A stretch of 9,181 nucleotides of DNA, from the NCBI GenBank assembly GCA_030040595.1, contig JASHTL010000087.1, positions 1 to 9,181 of the forward strand. The letters are read 5' to 3'. Of the stretch, positions 1-6,518 are shown piece by piece. This DNA comes from Microcaldota archaeon (lineage in GTDB: Archaea > Micrarchaeota > Micrarchaeia > Micrarchaeales > CABMGC01). A program made the translations under genes and the position numbers. The notes below the pieces were generated by a model. It was not told where the DNA came from. It ran no database searches and was given only the letters and a program-made list of their open reading frames with translations. Within the stretch, counting starts at the first letter, position 1. Each line of letters opens with the position of its first letter.

Positions 1-530
1 AGTTTTCCGAGTTTGCCCTCCCTTATGACTTCCTCATTCTCGTACTTGGGCATCCTTGCGCCCAGCAATGCAGTGGTAGCGGCAAGGGTGCTTGAGTCGA
101 AGAGGTTGCCGTCGTAGTTAAGCACGTATATGTCTACAAAGACGTCCCAGACCTTCTCCTCCTCTATGAAGAGCTTCGGCAGGTCTATGACGCCTGCTGC
201 GCGTATTCCCCTGTCTACAACGCGGGCCAGTTCTATAGCCTCAGGCGTTGGCGGACCTATGTCGAAGTCCTCAGACGCAAGAGGCAGGAGTTCAGCTCCT
301 GTGATCAGGTTCCCTTCGTTAGGCTTGTCAGGCATGGGCGTGCCAGGCGATATCTTTACACCGGCTATTACTTTGGTGTTGCCCATATTTACCTCTGCGG
401 ATCCCTCGGCCTGCGGAAGGTTTCCAGGAATTATGCTTATCGGCCTGTAGTCCGTGAGCTTTCTCCCGTCTTCCCTGATACCTTTTCCAAGCATCTCCTT
501 GATGTACTCTCCGGTTATGGTTGTTTTCAT
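1..530 (-). CDS. rrp42: Exosome subunit Rrp42 (RNase PH-like), C-terminus cut off by window edge
   Basis: This is the non-catalytic RNase PH-fold subunit of the archaeal exosome. It alternates with Rrp41 in the hexameric ring that degrades or tails RNA 3' ends in the cytoplasm. Translation from the ATG at 530 gives 176 visible residues; the rest lies beyond position 1. Family marks are the N-terminal REDGRK and YRPI block (about residues 19-31), GSAEVNMGNTKVIAGVK (about 43-59) and the Rrp42-typical YDGNLFDSSTLAATTALL near residues 139-156. It starts 4 nt after the rrp41 stop, so translation is probably coupled; the sequence AGTGAGATC before the ATG overlaps that stop and can act as a ribosome site. 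The order rrp4-rrp41-rrp42 is the conserved archaeal exosome arrangement. The identification is secure; only the C-terminal part cannot be assessed. Confidence 0.95.
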   Translation of the reverse strand, partial: MKTTITGEYIKEMLGKGIREDGRKLTDYRPISIIPGNLPQAEGSAEVNMGNTKVIAGVKISPGTPMPDKPNEGNLITGAELLPLASEDFDIGPPTPEAIELARVVDRGIRAAGVIDLPKLFIEEEKVWDVFVDIYVLNYDGNLFDSSTLAATTALLGARMPKYENEEVIREGKLGK

Positions 531-534
531 GATC

Positions 535-1305
535 TCACTTCTGTTGCGGGTCTGATGGCGCCTCGTCCTTGTATTTCTCGCTTATCTTCAGGTATGGTGC
601 CTTGAGCGCGTCGGTCTGAAGTTTTGATATTATAGCGCCTGCATCCTTGGCCATGACCAGGGCCTTGCTTACCTCCTCCTTGGTCATGTTGCCGTCCATC
701 TGCAGCAATACTATCTTGCCCAGCCTGGGGCTGAATGCGATGGGAACGTCTGCGTCGGAATAATTGTCTTCGAGCTTGTTCAGGTCTATGACTATATGCT
801 CGCCTATCTTTCCAATGGAGACTGCGTAGGGTATGTCCGTCATTGGTATGCCTGACCCTGCAAGAGCCACTGCCGCAGCGGTTATGCCTGCCGCCCTTGT
901 GCCTCCGTCAGACTGCAGCACTTCGACAAATATGCTGATCTCGCTGCCTGGGAAGTTCTCGCGTATTATGACGTTCTCGAATACCTCCTTGGTAACCTTT
1001 GAGATCTCTATGGCGCGCCTGTTCGGGCCAGTTCTTCCGTGCTCCTCAAGCGATGAGAACGGAGCCATCTGGTACCTGCATTTTATCACCGCCTTCTCCG
1101 GGTCCGACGTGTGCTTGGGCAGCGCCTCCCTAGGTCCGTATACTCCAGCCAGTATCCTGTTGTTGCCCCATTCGATGTACGCTGATCCTGCTGCGTTCTT
1201 GAGCAATCCTGACTCGATCTTTATCGGCCTGAGGTCCTCTGGCGCCCTGCCGTCAGTCCGCTTGCCGTTGATTATCAGTTCCGGTTTATCCTGCGATTTT
1301 GCCAT
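535..1305 (-). CDS. rrp41: Exosome catalytic subunit Rrp41 (RNase PH-like phosphorolytic exoribonuclease)
   Basis: This is the catalytic ring subunit of the archaeal exosome, which performs phosphate-dependent 3'-5' RNA degradation and the reverse tailing reaction. The chosen start gives 256 residues, close to the family length. Visible marks are NGKRTDGRAPEDLRPI (residues 13-28), the RNA-contacting pair in PNRRAIEIS (Arg96-Arg97), the phosphate-binding GGTRAAG segment (134-140, Arg137) and LEDNYSDADVPIAF (178-191). Asp180 and Asp186 keep the six-residue spacing of the two essential acidic residues known in Sulfolobus Rrp41. The frame is open upstream to an ATG at 1407, but that would overlap rrp4 by about 94 nt and add a non-homologous tail. 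The ATG at 1305 lies 8 nt after the rrp4 stop, preceded by GTGAGTGATAGC, and its product begins MAKSQDKPEL, so it is preferred. All key active-site residues appear intact. Confidence 0.96.
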   Translation of the reverse strand: MAKSQDKPELIINGKRTDGRAPEDLRPIKIESGLLKNAAGSAYIEWGNNRILAGVYGPREALPKHTSDPEKAVIKCRYQMAPFSSLEEHGRTGPNRRAIEISKVTKEVFENVIIRENFPGSEISIFVEVLQSDGGTRAAGITAAAVALAGSGIPMTDIPYAVSIGKIGEHIVIDLNKLEDNYSDADVPIAFSPRLGKIVLLQMDGNMTKEEVSKALVMAKDAGAIISKLQTDALKAPYLKISEKYKDEAPSDPQQK

Positions 1306-1313
1306 GCTATCAC

Positions 1314-1916
1314 TCACTGCTTGCCCATCTCCAGGAGACTCTTGACCCTGTTCGTAAGTCCGCTGGTATGAGCCTCCTGCTGTATCATTATCACTGCCTC
1401 CGTGCACAGGTCTATCTTTCCACCGCGCATCCAGATAAGGCCGTTCATGCCCACAACTATGTAGGTCTGGGTCTCGGCGCTGAGCTGTTTAATCATCGAG
1501 TTGCCCTTGCCCAGTATTCTTCCCACCTTGGATGGCTTTACATAAAGTATCTTGCCGCCAGCAAGCTTTCTCGGCCTGCCCAGTATTACGGTCTTTGTCT
1601 TGTCGAGCTCCTTTACCGTTGCCTCTATTATGTCTCCGGCGACCAAGTCCTCATTTGTATCCTTCGCGAAGATCAGCCCGCGGTACGGCGAGTCGAGATC
1701 CACAATCAGAACGTTGAACTTGTCCTCCTGTATGACTCCGACAACGGAATCGCCAGCCCTGGGATACCATAGGCCTTCCAGCGGCACCAGCACCTTCTTT
1801 TCGTCGTCGTACATGCTCATTATCGTGGAATATGTCTTTCCATCGTCTATGAACGCCTCGTCTATCCTCAACGGCTTGTCCTCAAGCCTCTCTCCCGGTA
1901 CTACAATCCTTTGCAT
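1314..1916 (-). CDS. rrp4: Exosome RNA-binding cap subunit Rrp4 (S1 + KH)
   Basis: Rrp4 forms the trimeric RNA-binding cap on the Rrp41/Rrp42 ring and guides substrates into the pore. The product is 200 residues, on the short side for the family. It has an N-terminal domain with VVPGERL (5-11), an S1 domain at about 55-115 and a KH domain at about 120-180. The KH part contains KPSKVGRILGKGNSMI (127-142), followed by VGMNGLIW (155-162), which carries the GxNG signature of Rrp4 proteins. The loop after the KH helix reads GKGN instead of a classical GxxG. A GAGGTG ribosome site lies 5 nt before the ATG. The gene sits 13 nt after SBDS and 8 nt before rrp41 in the conserved operon. The assignment is firm from domains plus context. 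Confidence 0.95.
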   Translation of the reverse strand: MQRIVVPGERLEDKPLRIDEAFIDDGKTYSTIMSMYDDEKKVLVPLEGLWYPRAGDSVVGVIQEDKFNVLIVDLDSPYRGLIFAKDTNEDLVAGDIIEATVKELDKTKTVILGRPRKLAGGKILYVKPSKVGRILGKGNSMIKQLSAETQTYIVVGMNGLIWMRGGKIDLCTEAVIMIQQEAHTSGLTNRVKSLLEMGKQ

Positions 1917-1921
1917 TATTA

Positions 1922-1927
1922 CACCTC
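1922..1927 (-). promoter_or_regulatory. Shine-Dalgarno site of rrp4
   Basis: Read on the minus strand this is GAGGTG, 5 nt before the ATG at 1916. It fixes the start of rrp4 and matches the archaeal anti-Shine-Dalgarno sequence well. It lies inside the 13-nt gap after the SBDS stop codon. Confidence 0.8.
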
Positions 1928-1929
1928 TT

Positions 1930-2610
1930 TCATAGAGCCTTCGTCACAGCGCTTCCCTTGGTGAAGTTGTTGAGCTTTTCGAAGAACTCAACCTTGAGCC
2001 CTGCGGGAAACTCCACGACGGCCTTCAGAGACCCGTCGTTGAGCCACTGCTCCGACTTGAGCCCGTACTGCTTCAGGAGCCCATAACACCTGTTCGAGAA
2101 CTCGACAGGTATCGTCACTTCGATCTTCGCTGTTGCGAACTTTATCGGCAATATCAAATTTATCTTCTTGAGCACGTCATCGACCTGCTCATTTGCGTTC
2201 TTGAACGGGTCGATCGTTATCTTTGCCTCGTGCATTGCGTTTTCTATCCTCTGCTCCGGATGCGGCGCGTTGGTGCGCGGATCTATGGAGTTCCGCGCTA
2301 TTATCTGTATTATCTGCTTTCTCTTGTCCTCTGTCATCTTTGCGCGCTGTTCCGTTGTTATCGGCACGTTTCCGTGCTTGAGTATCGTATCGGCGACCTT
2401 CGCAAGGTCCTCAGTTCCGAAGGCCTTCTTTATCTTCTCCTGGCCCTGGCGCTTGCCCTTGTTTGCGTCCTCGAATATCTCTTCTGCCTGAAGAACTGCG
2501 ATAGGGTTGCTCTTCTTCCCGGTTATGTACTCGTATGCAGCGTCAGCATCGACGAGTATCTCGAACTTTTCTCCGTTTACCGTATACTTGGCTATTACCG
2601 TCTTTGACAT
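1930..2610 (-). CDS. sbds: Ribosome maturation protein SBDS homologue
   Basis: This is the archaeal homologue of the Shwachman-Bodian-Diamond syndrome protein, which in eukaryotes acts with an EFL1 GTPase to release eIF6 from the large ribosomal subunit. The archaeal role in ribosome maturation is inferred from that, and its steady linkage to exosome genes points the same way. The product is 226 residues, slightly short of the usual 230-250. The N-terminal FYSH domain (about 1-90) shows NPIAVLQAEEIFEDANKGKR (35-54) and QEKIKKAFGTED (57-68). The central domain contains ITTEQR (84-89), IARNSIDPRTNAPHP (104-118) and RIENAM (121-126). The C-terminal ferredoxin-like domain includes LPIKFATAKIEVTIP (154-168). 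GTGAG lies just before the ATG. The gaps to psmA and rrp4 are 13 nt each. The assignment is secure. Confidence 0.96.
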   Translation of the reverse strand: MSKTVIAKYTVNGEKFEILVDADAAYEYITGKKSNPIAVLQAEEIFEDANKGKRQGQEKIKKAFGTEDLAKVADTILKHGNVPITTEQRAKMTEDKRKQIIQIIARNSIDPRTNAPHPEQRIENAMHEAKITIDPFKNANEQVDDVLKKINLILPIKFATAKIEVTIPVEFSNRCYGLLKQYGLKSEQWLNDGSLKAVVEFPAGLKVEFFEKLNNFTKGSAVTKAL

Positions 2611-2623
2611 CTACTCACTGCCG

Positions 2624-3319
2624 TTAGATGTAGCCTCCGAGCTTGTCCGGAGTTAATATGATGAATTCAGAACCAGCCTTCACATACCCTATGTCCAGAT
2701 TGTCAGTTGTGAGTTTCTCCTCGCTGACCTTCTTGAGTATCTTTATGCTCAGTCCTATAGCGTCATCTACGCCCATGTTCTTCTTGTACTCCTTTGTCAG
2801 TATCTCGGTTGCCACCTTCTTGCCTACTCCTATCGCATCGGCCTGGTACCCCAGAAATGAGGCGCCCGGCTCTATCTCGAAGAGCCTTGGTTCCGTATCC
2901 ACTCCGCCGAGGAGCATTGAGACCGCATAAGGCCTCATGCCTCCGTATAGAGTCGGCTGCATCATGTATGAGGAAATGCCCTTGGCGAGCGATTCGACAG
3001 ACTTGATGTCATCGTAAACAAGCCTGTGGTTTTGCGTGGTCTGCCTGGCCATGTCCACTATGTGCAGGCCGTCAGCGACCATGCCGCTGTATGTTGCGCC
3101 TATATGAGCGTCTATCCTGAATACCTTCTGGATTGTCGTTGGCACTGAGAGCGGCTCGACTATATTCTTGTGCGCCACGAAGACTACAGCGTCTTCGGCG
3201 ATAAGCCCTATCGATGTTGCGCCCTTTCTGACAGCCTCCTTGGCATACTCCACCTGGAAGAGCCTACCGTCAGGGTTGAACATCACGCCCCTATCATATG
3301 CTTGTACGTTCGGATACAT
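2624..3319 (-). CDS. psmA: 20S proteasome alpha subunit
   Basis: This subunit forms the outer heptameric rings of the cytoplasmic 20S proteasome, gates substrate entry and docks the PAN or Cdc48-type ATPase. The product is 231 residues, the normal length. Clear marks are the gating AYDRG (7-11), NPDGRLFQVEYAKEAVRKG (15-33) and YGGMRPY (125-131). Lys65 in IQKVFRID corresponds to the lysine that binds the HbYX tail of the ATPase in Thermoplasma. Compared with the Thermoplasma sequence as I remember it, the stretch between YDR and PDGR seems one residue shorter. AAGGTG lies 5 nt before the ATG. It is the first gene of the leftward operon and has a recognisable promoter. The beta subunit is not in the window. 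Confidence 0.97.
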   Translation of the reverse strand: MYPNVQAYDRGVMFNPDGRLFQVEYAKEAVRKGATSIGLIAEDAVVFVAHKNIVEPLSVPTTIQKVFRIDAHIGATYSGMVADGLHIVDMARQTTQNHRLVYDDIKSVESLAKGISSYMMQPTLYGGMRPYAVSMLLGGVDTEPRLFEIEPGASFLGYQADAIGVGKKVATEILTKEYKKNMGVDDAIGLSIKILKKVSEEKLTTDNLDIGYVKAGSEFIILTPDKLGGYI

Positions 3320-3324
3320 GTTTA

Positions 3325-3330
3325 CACCTT
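3325..3330 (-). promoter_or_regulatory. Shine-Dalgarno site of psmA
   Basis: The minus strand reads AAGGTG with 5 nt to the psmA ATG at 3319. This indicates that the first gene of the operon uses a leadered mRNA. Confidence 0.7.
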
Positions 3331-3408
3331 AAGAATATGATAACCAGGCTTGTGGCCCGATTTCGTTTATTCTCCTATTTTACTACACTCTATATTGGTT
3401 GCCTTTAG

Positions 3409-3424
3409 AATATAAAACTTTCGC
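3409..3424 (-). promoter_or_regulatory. BRE/TATA promoter of the psmA-exosome operon
   Basis: On the minus strand the sequence is GCGAAAG followed directly by TTTTATATT, a BRE-like purine-rich box (3418-3424) and a TATA box (3409-3417). Start of transcription about 25 nt downstream would fall near 3386 and give a leader of about 65 nt. The same GCGAAAG box precedes the TATA at 7091. It is a pattern match only; no start site is proven. Confidence 0.6.
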
Positions 3425-3491
3425 TATGTGTGGCCTCCCAAGTAAACATGTTCGGGGCGCTATTTTGACTTTCTCGTCTGAATAATAGGGC

Positions 3492-3503
3492 AGATATATA
3501 TTT
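3492..3503 (+). promoter_or_regulatory. TATA-type promoter of the Mrp-like/orc1 operon
   Basis: AGATATATATTT is a good archaeal TATA box. A transcription start about 25 nt downstream, near 3523, would give a leader of about 29 nt before the ATG at 3552. The ribosome site before this ATG is weak (GTGGTAG). The upstream BRE part is poor. This is a pattern match. Confidence 0.55.
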
Positions 3504-3551
3504 GTTGCACCCCATGTATAGGATACGCTTCTTTTCACGTGGTAGATATTC

Positions 3552-4343
3552 ATGGAACAACAGGACAGCAATTCAACAAATCCGCCTTTTCATCCTTCTT
3601 TTGCAAGGGTTCTCAACCAGAAGCAGCAGATAAAGGAGAAACTGTCCAATATAAAACACAAGATAGGCATATACAGCGCGAAAGGAGGAGTAGGCAAGAC
3701 CACCGTAGCGGTGAACCTTGCCTATTCGCTGAAGGAGATGGGGTTCAGGGTGGGCCTGCTAGACGCTGATGTTGACACCCCAAATGTGGCGATGTTCCTG
3801 GGCATGCACGGCATGCATGAGGTGGCGTATCCCCTGGTGCCTGTTGACCGCCACGGTGTAAAGATCCTCTCGACAGCTATGTTCATTGACGAGTCAACGA
3901 AGCCGATAATATGGAGAGGACCGATGGTGGCAAAGATGATAACCGAATTCTTCGACAATGCAACCTGGGGCGATCTGGATTACCTTATACTCGACCTTCC
4001 GCCTGGCTCGAGCGACGCGCCATTGTCTATAATGCAGCTGCTCGAGATGGATGGATTCATACTTGTGACCACGCCACAGCACATTGCTGCGGTGAATGCG
4101 ATCAGGGCGGGCCGCATGATCAAGAGGATGGGCATATCAATATTGGGAGTTGTGGAGAACATGTCGCAGGGAGAGCCAAAGGGTGCACAGGAAGTTGCAA
4201 AGGAACTTGGATGCGAGGTACTTGGCACGATTACTCATGATAATAAGTTTAGCGCACTAAGTGATAGCGGCATAGTGCCGGTCATGGTGGACCACGCGCT
4301 AAAGGTACAGTTCACAAGCATAGCGGAAAGGATTGCAGACTAG
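3552..4343 (+). CDS. Mrp/NBP35/ApbC-family P-loop ATPase lacking the CxxC motif
   Basis: This is a deviant-Walker-A ATPase of the MinD/ParA superfamily. It is closest to the Mrp/NBP35 branch, whose members carry Fe-S clusters to target proteins. The product has 263 residues. After a polar N-terminal extension (1-37) come KGGVGKTT (44-51), LLDADVDTPN (69-78), the Mrp-typical IIWRGPMVAKMI (119-130), Walker B DYLILDLPPGSSD (143-155) and VVENMS (200-205). In canonical Mrp proteins a CxxC pair follows shortly after the ENMS block and bridges a cluster between two monomers. Here that stretch reads QGEPKGAQEV, and the whole protein has a single cysteine (Cys221). A cluster-scaffold role by the usual mechanism is therefore unlikely. 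The gene heads an operon with orc1/cdc6 8 nt downstream, so a ParA-like role at the chromosome is an alternative, but only by context. The ATPase fold is certain, the function is not. Confidence 0.85.
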   Translation: MEQQDSNSTNPPFHPSFARVLNQKQQIKEKLSNIKHKIGIYSAKGGVGKTTVAVNLAYSLKEMGFRVGLLDADVDTPNVAMFLGMHGMHEVAYPLVPVDRHGVKILSTAMFIDESTKPIIWRGPMVAKMITEFFDNATWGDLDYLILDLPPGSSDAPLSIMQLLEMDGFILVTTPQHIAAVNAIRAGRMIKRMGISILGVVENMSQGEPKGAQEVAKELGCEVLGTITHDNKFSALSDSGIVPVMVDHALKVQFTSIAERIAD

Positions 4344-4346
4344 GTG
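4343..4346 (+). promoter_or_regulatory. Shine-Dalgarno site deciding the GTG start of orc1/cdc6
   Basis: GGTG begins on the last base of the TAG stop codon of the Mrp-like gene, 5 nt before the GTG at 4352. It supports that start. The ATG at 4350 is in another frame. Confidence 0.6.
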
Positions 4347-4351
4347 TTTAT

Positions 4352-5572
4352 GTGGAAGACGAGCCGTTCGCGGGAATATTCAAGGAGTCGAAGATCTTCG
4401 CTGAGAGGGAAGTTCTCTCTCCGCACTACATACCCCAGCACCTCCTCTTCAGGGATGCGCAGATAAACGAGATTGTCAAGGCTATGACACCTATCCTCAG
4501 GGGCGAGAAAGGACGCAACCTCTTCATATACGGCAAGACAGGCACGGGGAAGACCTCATGCATCAAGCATGTCATCTCAAAGATAAGGGACCTGCCAACC
4601 GTGAAGGCCAGGGTCTCGTATGTAAACTGCAAGATCTACAACTCGCGCTACCGAGTCCTAAACAAGATAACGAGCGACCACATGCCCTTGTACGCGAAGC
4701 GCGGATACGGCATAATAGACATTTACGAGCACATAATAAACTGGATAGACGAGGATGGGAAGATCCTAATAGTGGTGCTCGATGAGATAGACGTGGTGAA
4801 GGATCTCGACGATCTCGTGTATACGCTCACAAGGGCGAACAGCGACATAAAATCCGGAGGCATTGCCATAATAGGCGTATCAAACAGGATATCGTTCAAG
4901 GATGATCTTGATCCGAGGAGCAGGTCGACGCTCTATGAAAAGGAACTGGTCTTCCCTCCGTACAACTCGACAGAACTCTCAACAATACTGAAGGACAGGG
5001 CGGAGAAGGGCTTCAAGAAGGAGAAGGTGGATCCTGCCGCGATAAATCTCGCTGCAGCGATGGCTGCAAATGAGAGCGGAGACGCGAGGCTTGCCCTGAT
5101 GATACTGTCAAAGGCCGGCGAGCTCACTGAGGAGCGGAACCTCTCACTGGTCACTGTCGACTCGGTGCGCGAAGCTGCAAGGAATGCGGAGGAGGAGCTT
5201 GCGTACGAGCTAGTGAACACGCTGCCTGAGCACCAGAGGCTTATCGTGTATGCCATTGCGCTCCTTTCGATACAGGGCAGCAGGTACAAGAAACTGACAG
5301 AGGGCAGCGATACATACATATTCAGCGGAGAGGTCTACAGCAAGTATGCCGGAATAAGCGAGTCGATGCATAAGGAGGCTAAGAGCTCAAGGTGGTACAG
5401 GAAGTACATATCCGATTTGGAGATGCAGGGCCTGATCCAGACTTACGAGTCAGGCAAGGGTATACGCGGCCATACAAAGCTGATCAAGCTTGCCTACCCT
5501 CCGGAGAAGATACGCAGCACTATAGAGAAGACGCTTTTCAAGGAGAACCCGGAATCTGCTGCCTCAGTATAA
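4352..5572 (+). CDS. cdc6: Orc1/Cdc6-family replication initiator (AAA+ ATPase)
   Basis: This protein binds origin DNA and helps load the MCM helicase to start chromosome replication. The product is 406 residues, normal for archaeal Orc1/Cdc6. The AAA+ part shows Walker A GKTGTGKT (61-68), Walker B VVLDEID (141-147), sensor 1 IIGVSNR (173-179) and sensor 2 SGDARLALM (242-250). The segment after sensor 1 (about 180-200) is where the initiator-specific helix sits. The C-terminal part (about 285-385) fits the winged-helix DNA-binding domain. Translation starts at GTG 4352, just 8 nt after the upstream stop, with GGTG in front. All ATPase motifs look intact, so it should be active. Such genes often lie beside their origin; no clear origin repeats were seen here. 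It shares an operon with the Mrp-like ATPase upstream. Confidence 0.95.
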   Translation: MEDEPFAGIFKESKIFAEREVLSPHYIPQHLLFRDAQINEIVKAMTPILRGEKGRNLFIYGKTGTGKTSCIKHVISKIRDLPTVKARVSYVNCKIYNSRYRVLNKITSDHMPLYAKRGYGIIDIYEHIINWIDEDGKILIVVLDEIDVVKDLDDLVYTLTRANSDIKSGGIAIIGVSNRISFKDDLDPRSRSTLYEKELVFPPYNSTELSTILKDRAEKGFKKEKVDPAAINLAAAMAANESGDARLALMILSKAGELTEERNLSLVTVDSVREAARNAEEELAYELVNTLPEHQRLIVYAIALLSIQGSRYKKLTEGSDTYIFSGEVYSKYAGISESMHKEAKSSRWYRKYISDLEMQGLIQTYESGKGIRGHTKLIKLAYPPEKIRSTIEKTLFKENPESAASV

Positions 5573-5606
5573 TGATTCTGGCGCATAATGTAAGTGGGAT
5601 GATCTG

Positions 5607-6509
5607 ATGAAGATAGGTCTGATAAGGCCGTTTGAAATAGACTACAACCCTCAGGACATCTCGGACCTTGAGCATGCGGTAAAATCGATGAACCATCAAA
5701 TTGTCAATGTCTACGTGGACAAGCTCGGGATCACGCTCGATAAGGGCAGCATAGATATAACCCAGATAGTCGAGAGGAACAAGCTGGAGAGGATCGACAT
5801 AGATGGTGCCTTCCTAAGGCACCTTGGCATGATAAAGGATTACGAGCAGTTCGGGAGCAGACTCTGGTCAGTCAGGGCGCTTGAGCAGAAAGGAATCTTC
5901 GTGATGAACTCGCTGAACAGCTGGCTTGTCGCAAGCGATAAGTTTGCGGAACTCGCGGTTCTGGCGAAGAGCGGGCTTCAGGTGCCCAAGACCTTCATTT
6001 CGGAGGATCTCTTCGCGGCACACAGCGCCGCAAAATCGATGCGTGAGATGGTCATAAAGCCGTTGAGGGGGGCAATGGGCCTTGGCATCTTCAAGATCAA
6101 CGATCCCGACATAGCTGCCAACGTCTTCAGCTATTTCACCAACATGAGCAAGCCGATATACATGCAGGAGTACCTGGAAAAGAAGAAAGGAGGCGATTAC
6201 AGGGTTGTGGTTGTCGGCGGCAGGGTAATAGGCGCCGAGTTCAGAAAGGGCCTGGACTGGAAGAGCAACGTGGCGCAAGGGGGCATACCGTCCAAAGCGA
6301 GAGTGGACGATGAAATGAAAGAGCTCGCACTGAAGGCTGCAGAAGTACTGAAACTTGATTATGCAGGGGTGGACATAGCCGAGACAAAGGATGGATACTA
6401 CATTCTTGAGGCCAATCCTACCATGTCATGGCAGGGATTCAGGAAGGCTACAGGAATAGACGTTGCAGAGGTGCTGATAAAGCACCTTGTCTCAAAGGCC
6501 AGGCGATGA
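5607..6509 (+). CDS. RimK-like ATP-grasp ligase (probable alpha-L-glutamate ligase)
   Basis: This is an ATP-grasp enzyme of the RimK/LysX/MptN group, which joins an amino acid, usually glutamate, to a carboxylate on a protein, carrier or cofactor via an acyl phosphate. The 300-residue product has the family parts in order: MNSLNSWLVASDK (100-112), the ATP-binding VIKPLRGAMGLGI (149-161), IYMQEYL (184-190), DYRVVVVGGRVIGA (197-210), DWKSNVAQGG (217-226), YAGVDIAE (252-259) and the metal-binding ILEANPTMSWQGF (266-278, Glu268 and Asn270). The ATG at 5607 follows TGATC, a short anti-Shine-Dalgarno match, 34 nt after orc1. The dihydrofolate reductase gene begins 9 nt downstream with a ribosome site overlapping this stop codon. 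MptN and CofF, relatives of this fold, glutamylate tetrahydromethanopterin and F420, so a folate or pterin cofactor is a reasonable substrate guess. Ribosomal protein S6 or lysine/arginine biosynthesis substrates are not supported by neighbours. Confidence 0.85.
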   Translation: MKIGLIRPFEIDYNPQDISDLEHAVKSMNHQIVNVYVDKLGITLDKGSIDITQIVERNKLERIDIDGAFLRHLGMIKDYEQFGSRLWSVRALEQKGIFVMNSLNSWLVASDKFAELAVLAKSGLQVPKTFISEDLFAAHSAAKSMREMVIKPLRGAMGLGIFKINDPDIAANVFSYFTNMSKPIYMQEYLEKKKGGDYRVVVVGGRVIGAEFRKGLDWKSNVAQGGIPSKARVDDEMKELALKAAEVLKLDYAGVDIAETKDGYYILEANPTMSWQGFRKATGIDVAEVLIKHLVSKARR

Positions 6510-6514
6510 GGTGA
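6508..6514 (+). promoter_or_regulatory. Strong Shine-Dalgarno site overlapping the ligase stop, deciding the TTG start of DHFR
   Basis: GAGGTGA is a near-ideal match to the 16S rRNA 3' end. It overlaps the TGA (6507-6509) of the ligase gene and stands 4 nt before TTG 6519. It explains use of a rare start codon and suggests translational coupling of the two genes. Confidence 0.8.
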
Positions 6515-6518
6515 GCGT

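Larger units (their letters stand above)
3320..3551. other. Divergent intergenic region between the psmA and Mrp-like genes
   Basis: These 232 bp separate two divergent operons and are richer in A+T than the flanking genes. They hold one promoter for each direction. The 7-mer TGTGGCC occurs twice (3351-3357 and 3429-3435), which is weak as a repeat. I looked for origin recognition boxes because an orc1/cdc6 gene is close by and saw no convincing inverted pair or TTCCAGTGGAAA-like core. On the minus strand AAACGAAATCGGG (near 3356-3369) faintly resembles part of an ORB element but stands alone. Confidence 0.6.

Noticed and set aside
833..1345. Long open frame on the plus strand opposite rrp41, and similar frames opposite rrp4, SBDS, orc1 and the Mre11-like gene
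   Set aside because: They mirror real genes with clear protein motifs, are rich in Ser/Ala/Pro as antisense frames of G/C-ending codons usually are, and have no ribosome site or promoter.
1306..1407. Longer rrp41 from an ATG at 1407
   Set aside because: It would overlap rrp4 by about 94 nt, and the added residues have no RNase PH character. The ATG at 1305 gives the expected N-terminus.
4350..4352. ATG at 4350 as the start of orc1/cdc6
   Set aside because: It is out of frame with the AAA+ protein; GTG at 4352 is in frame and has GGTG at fitting distance.
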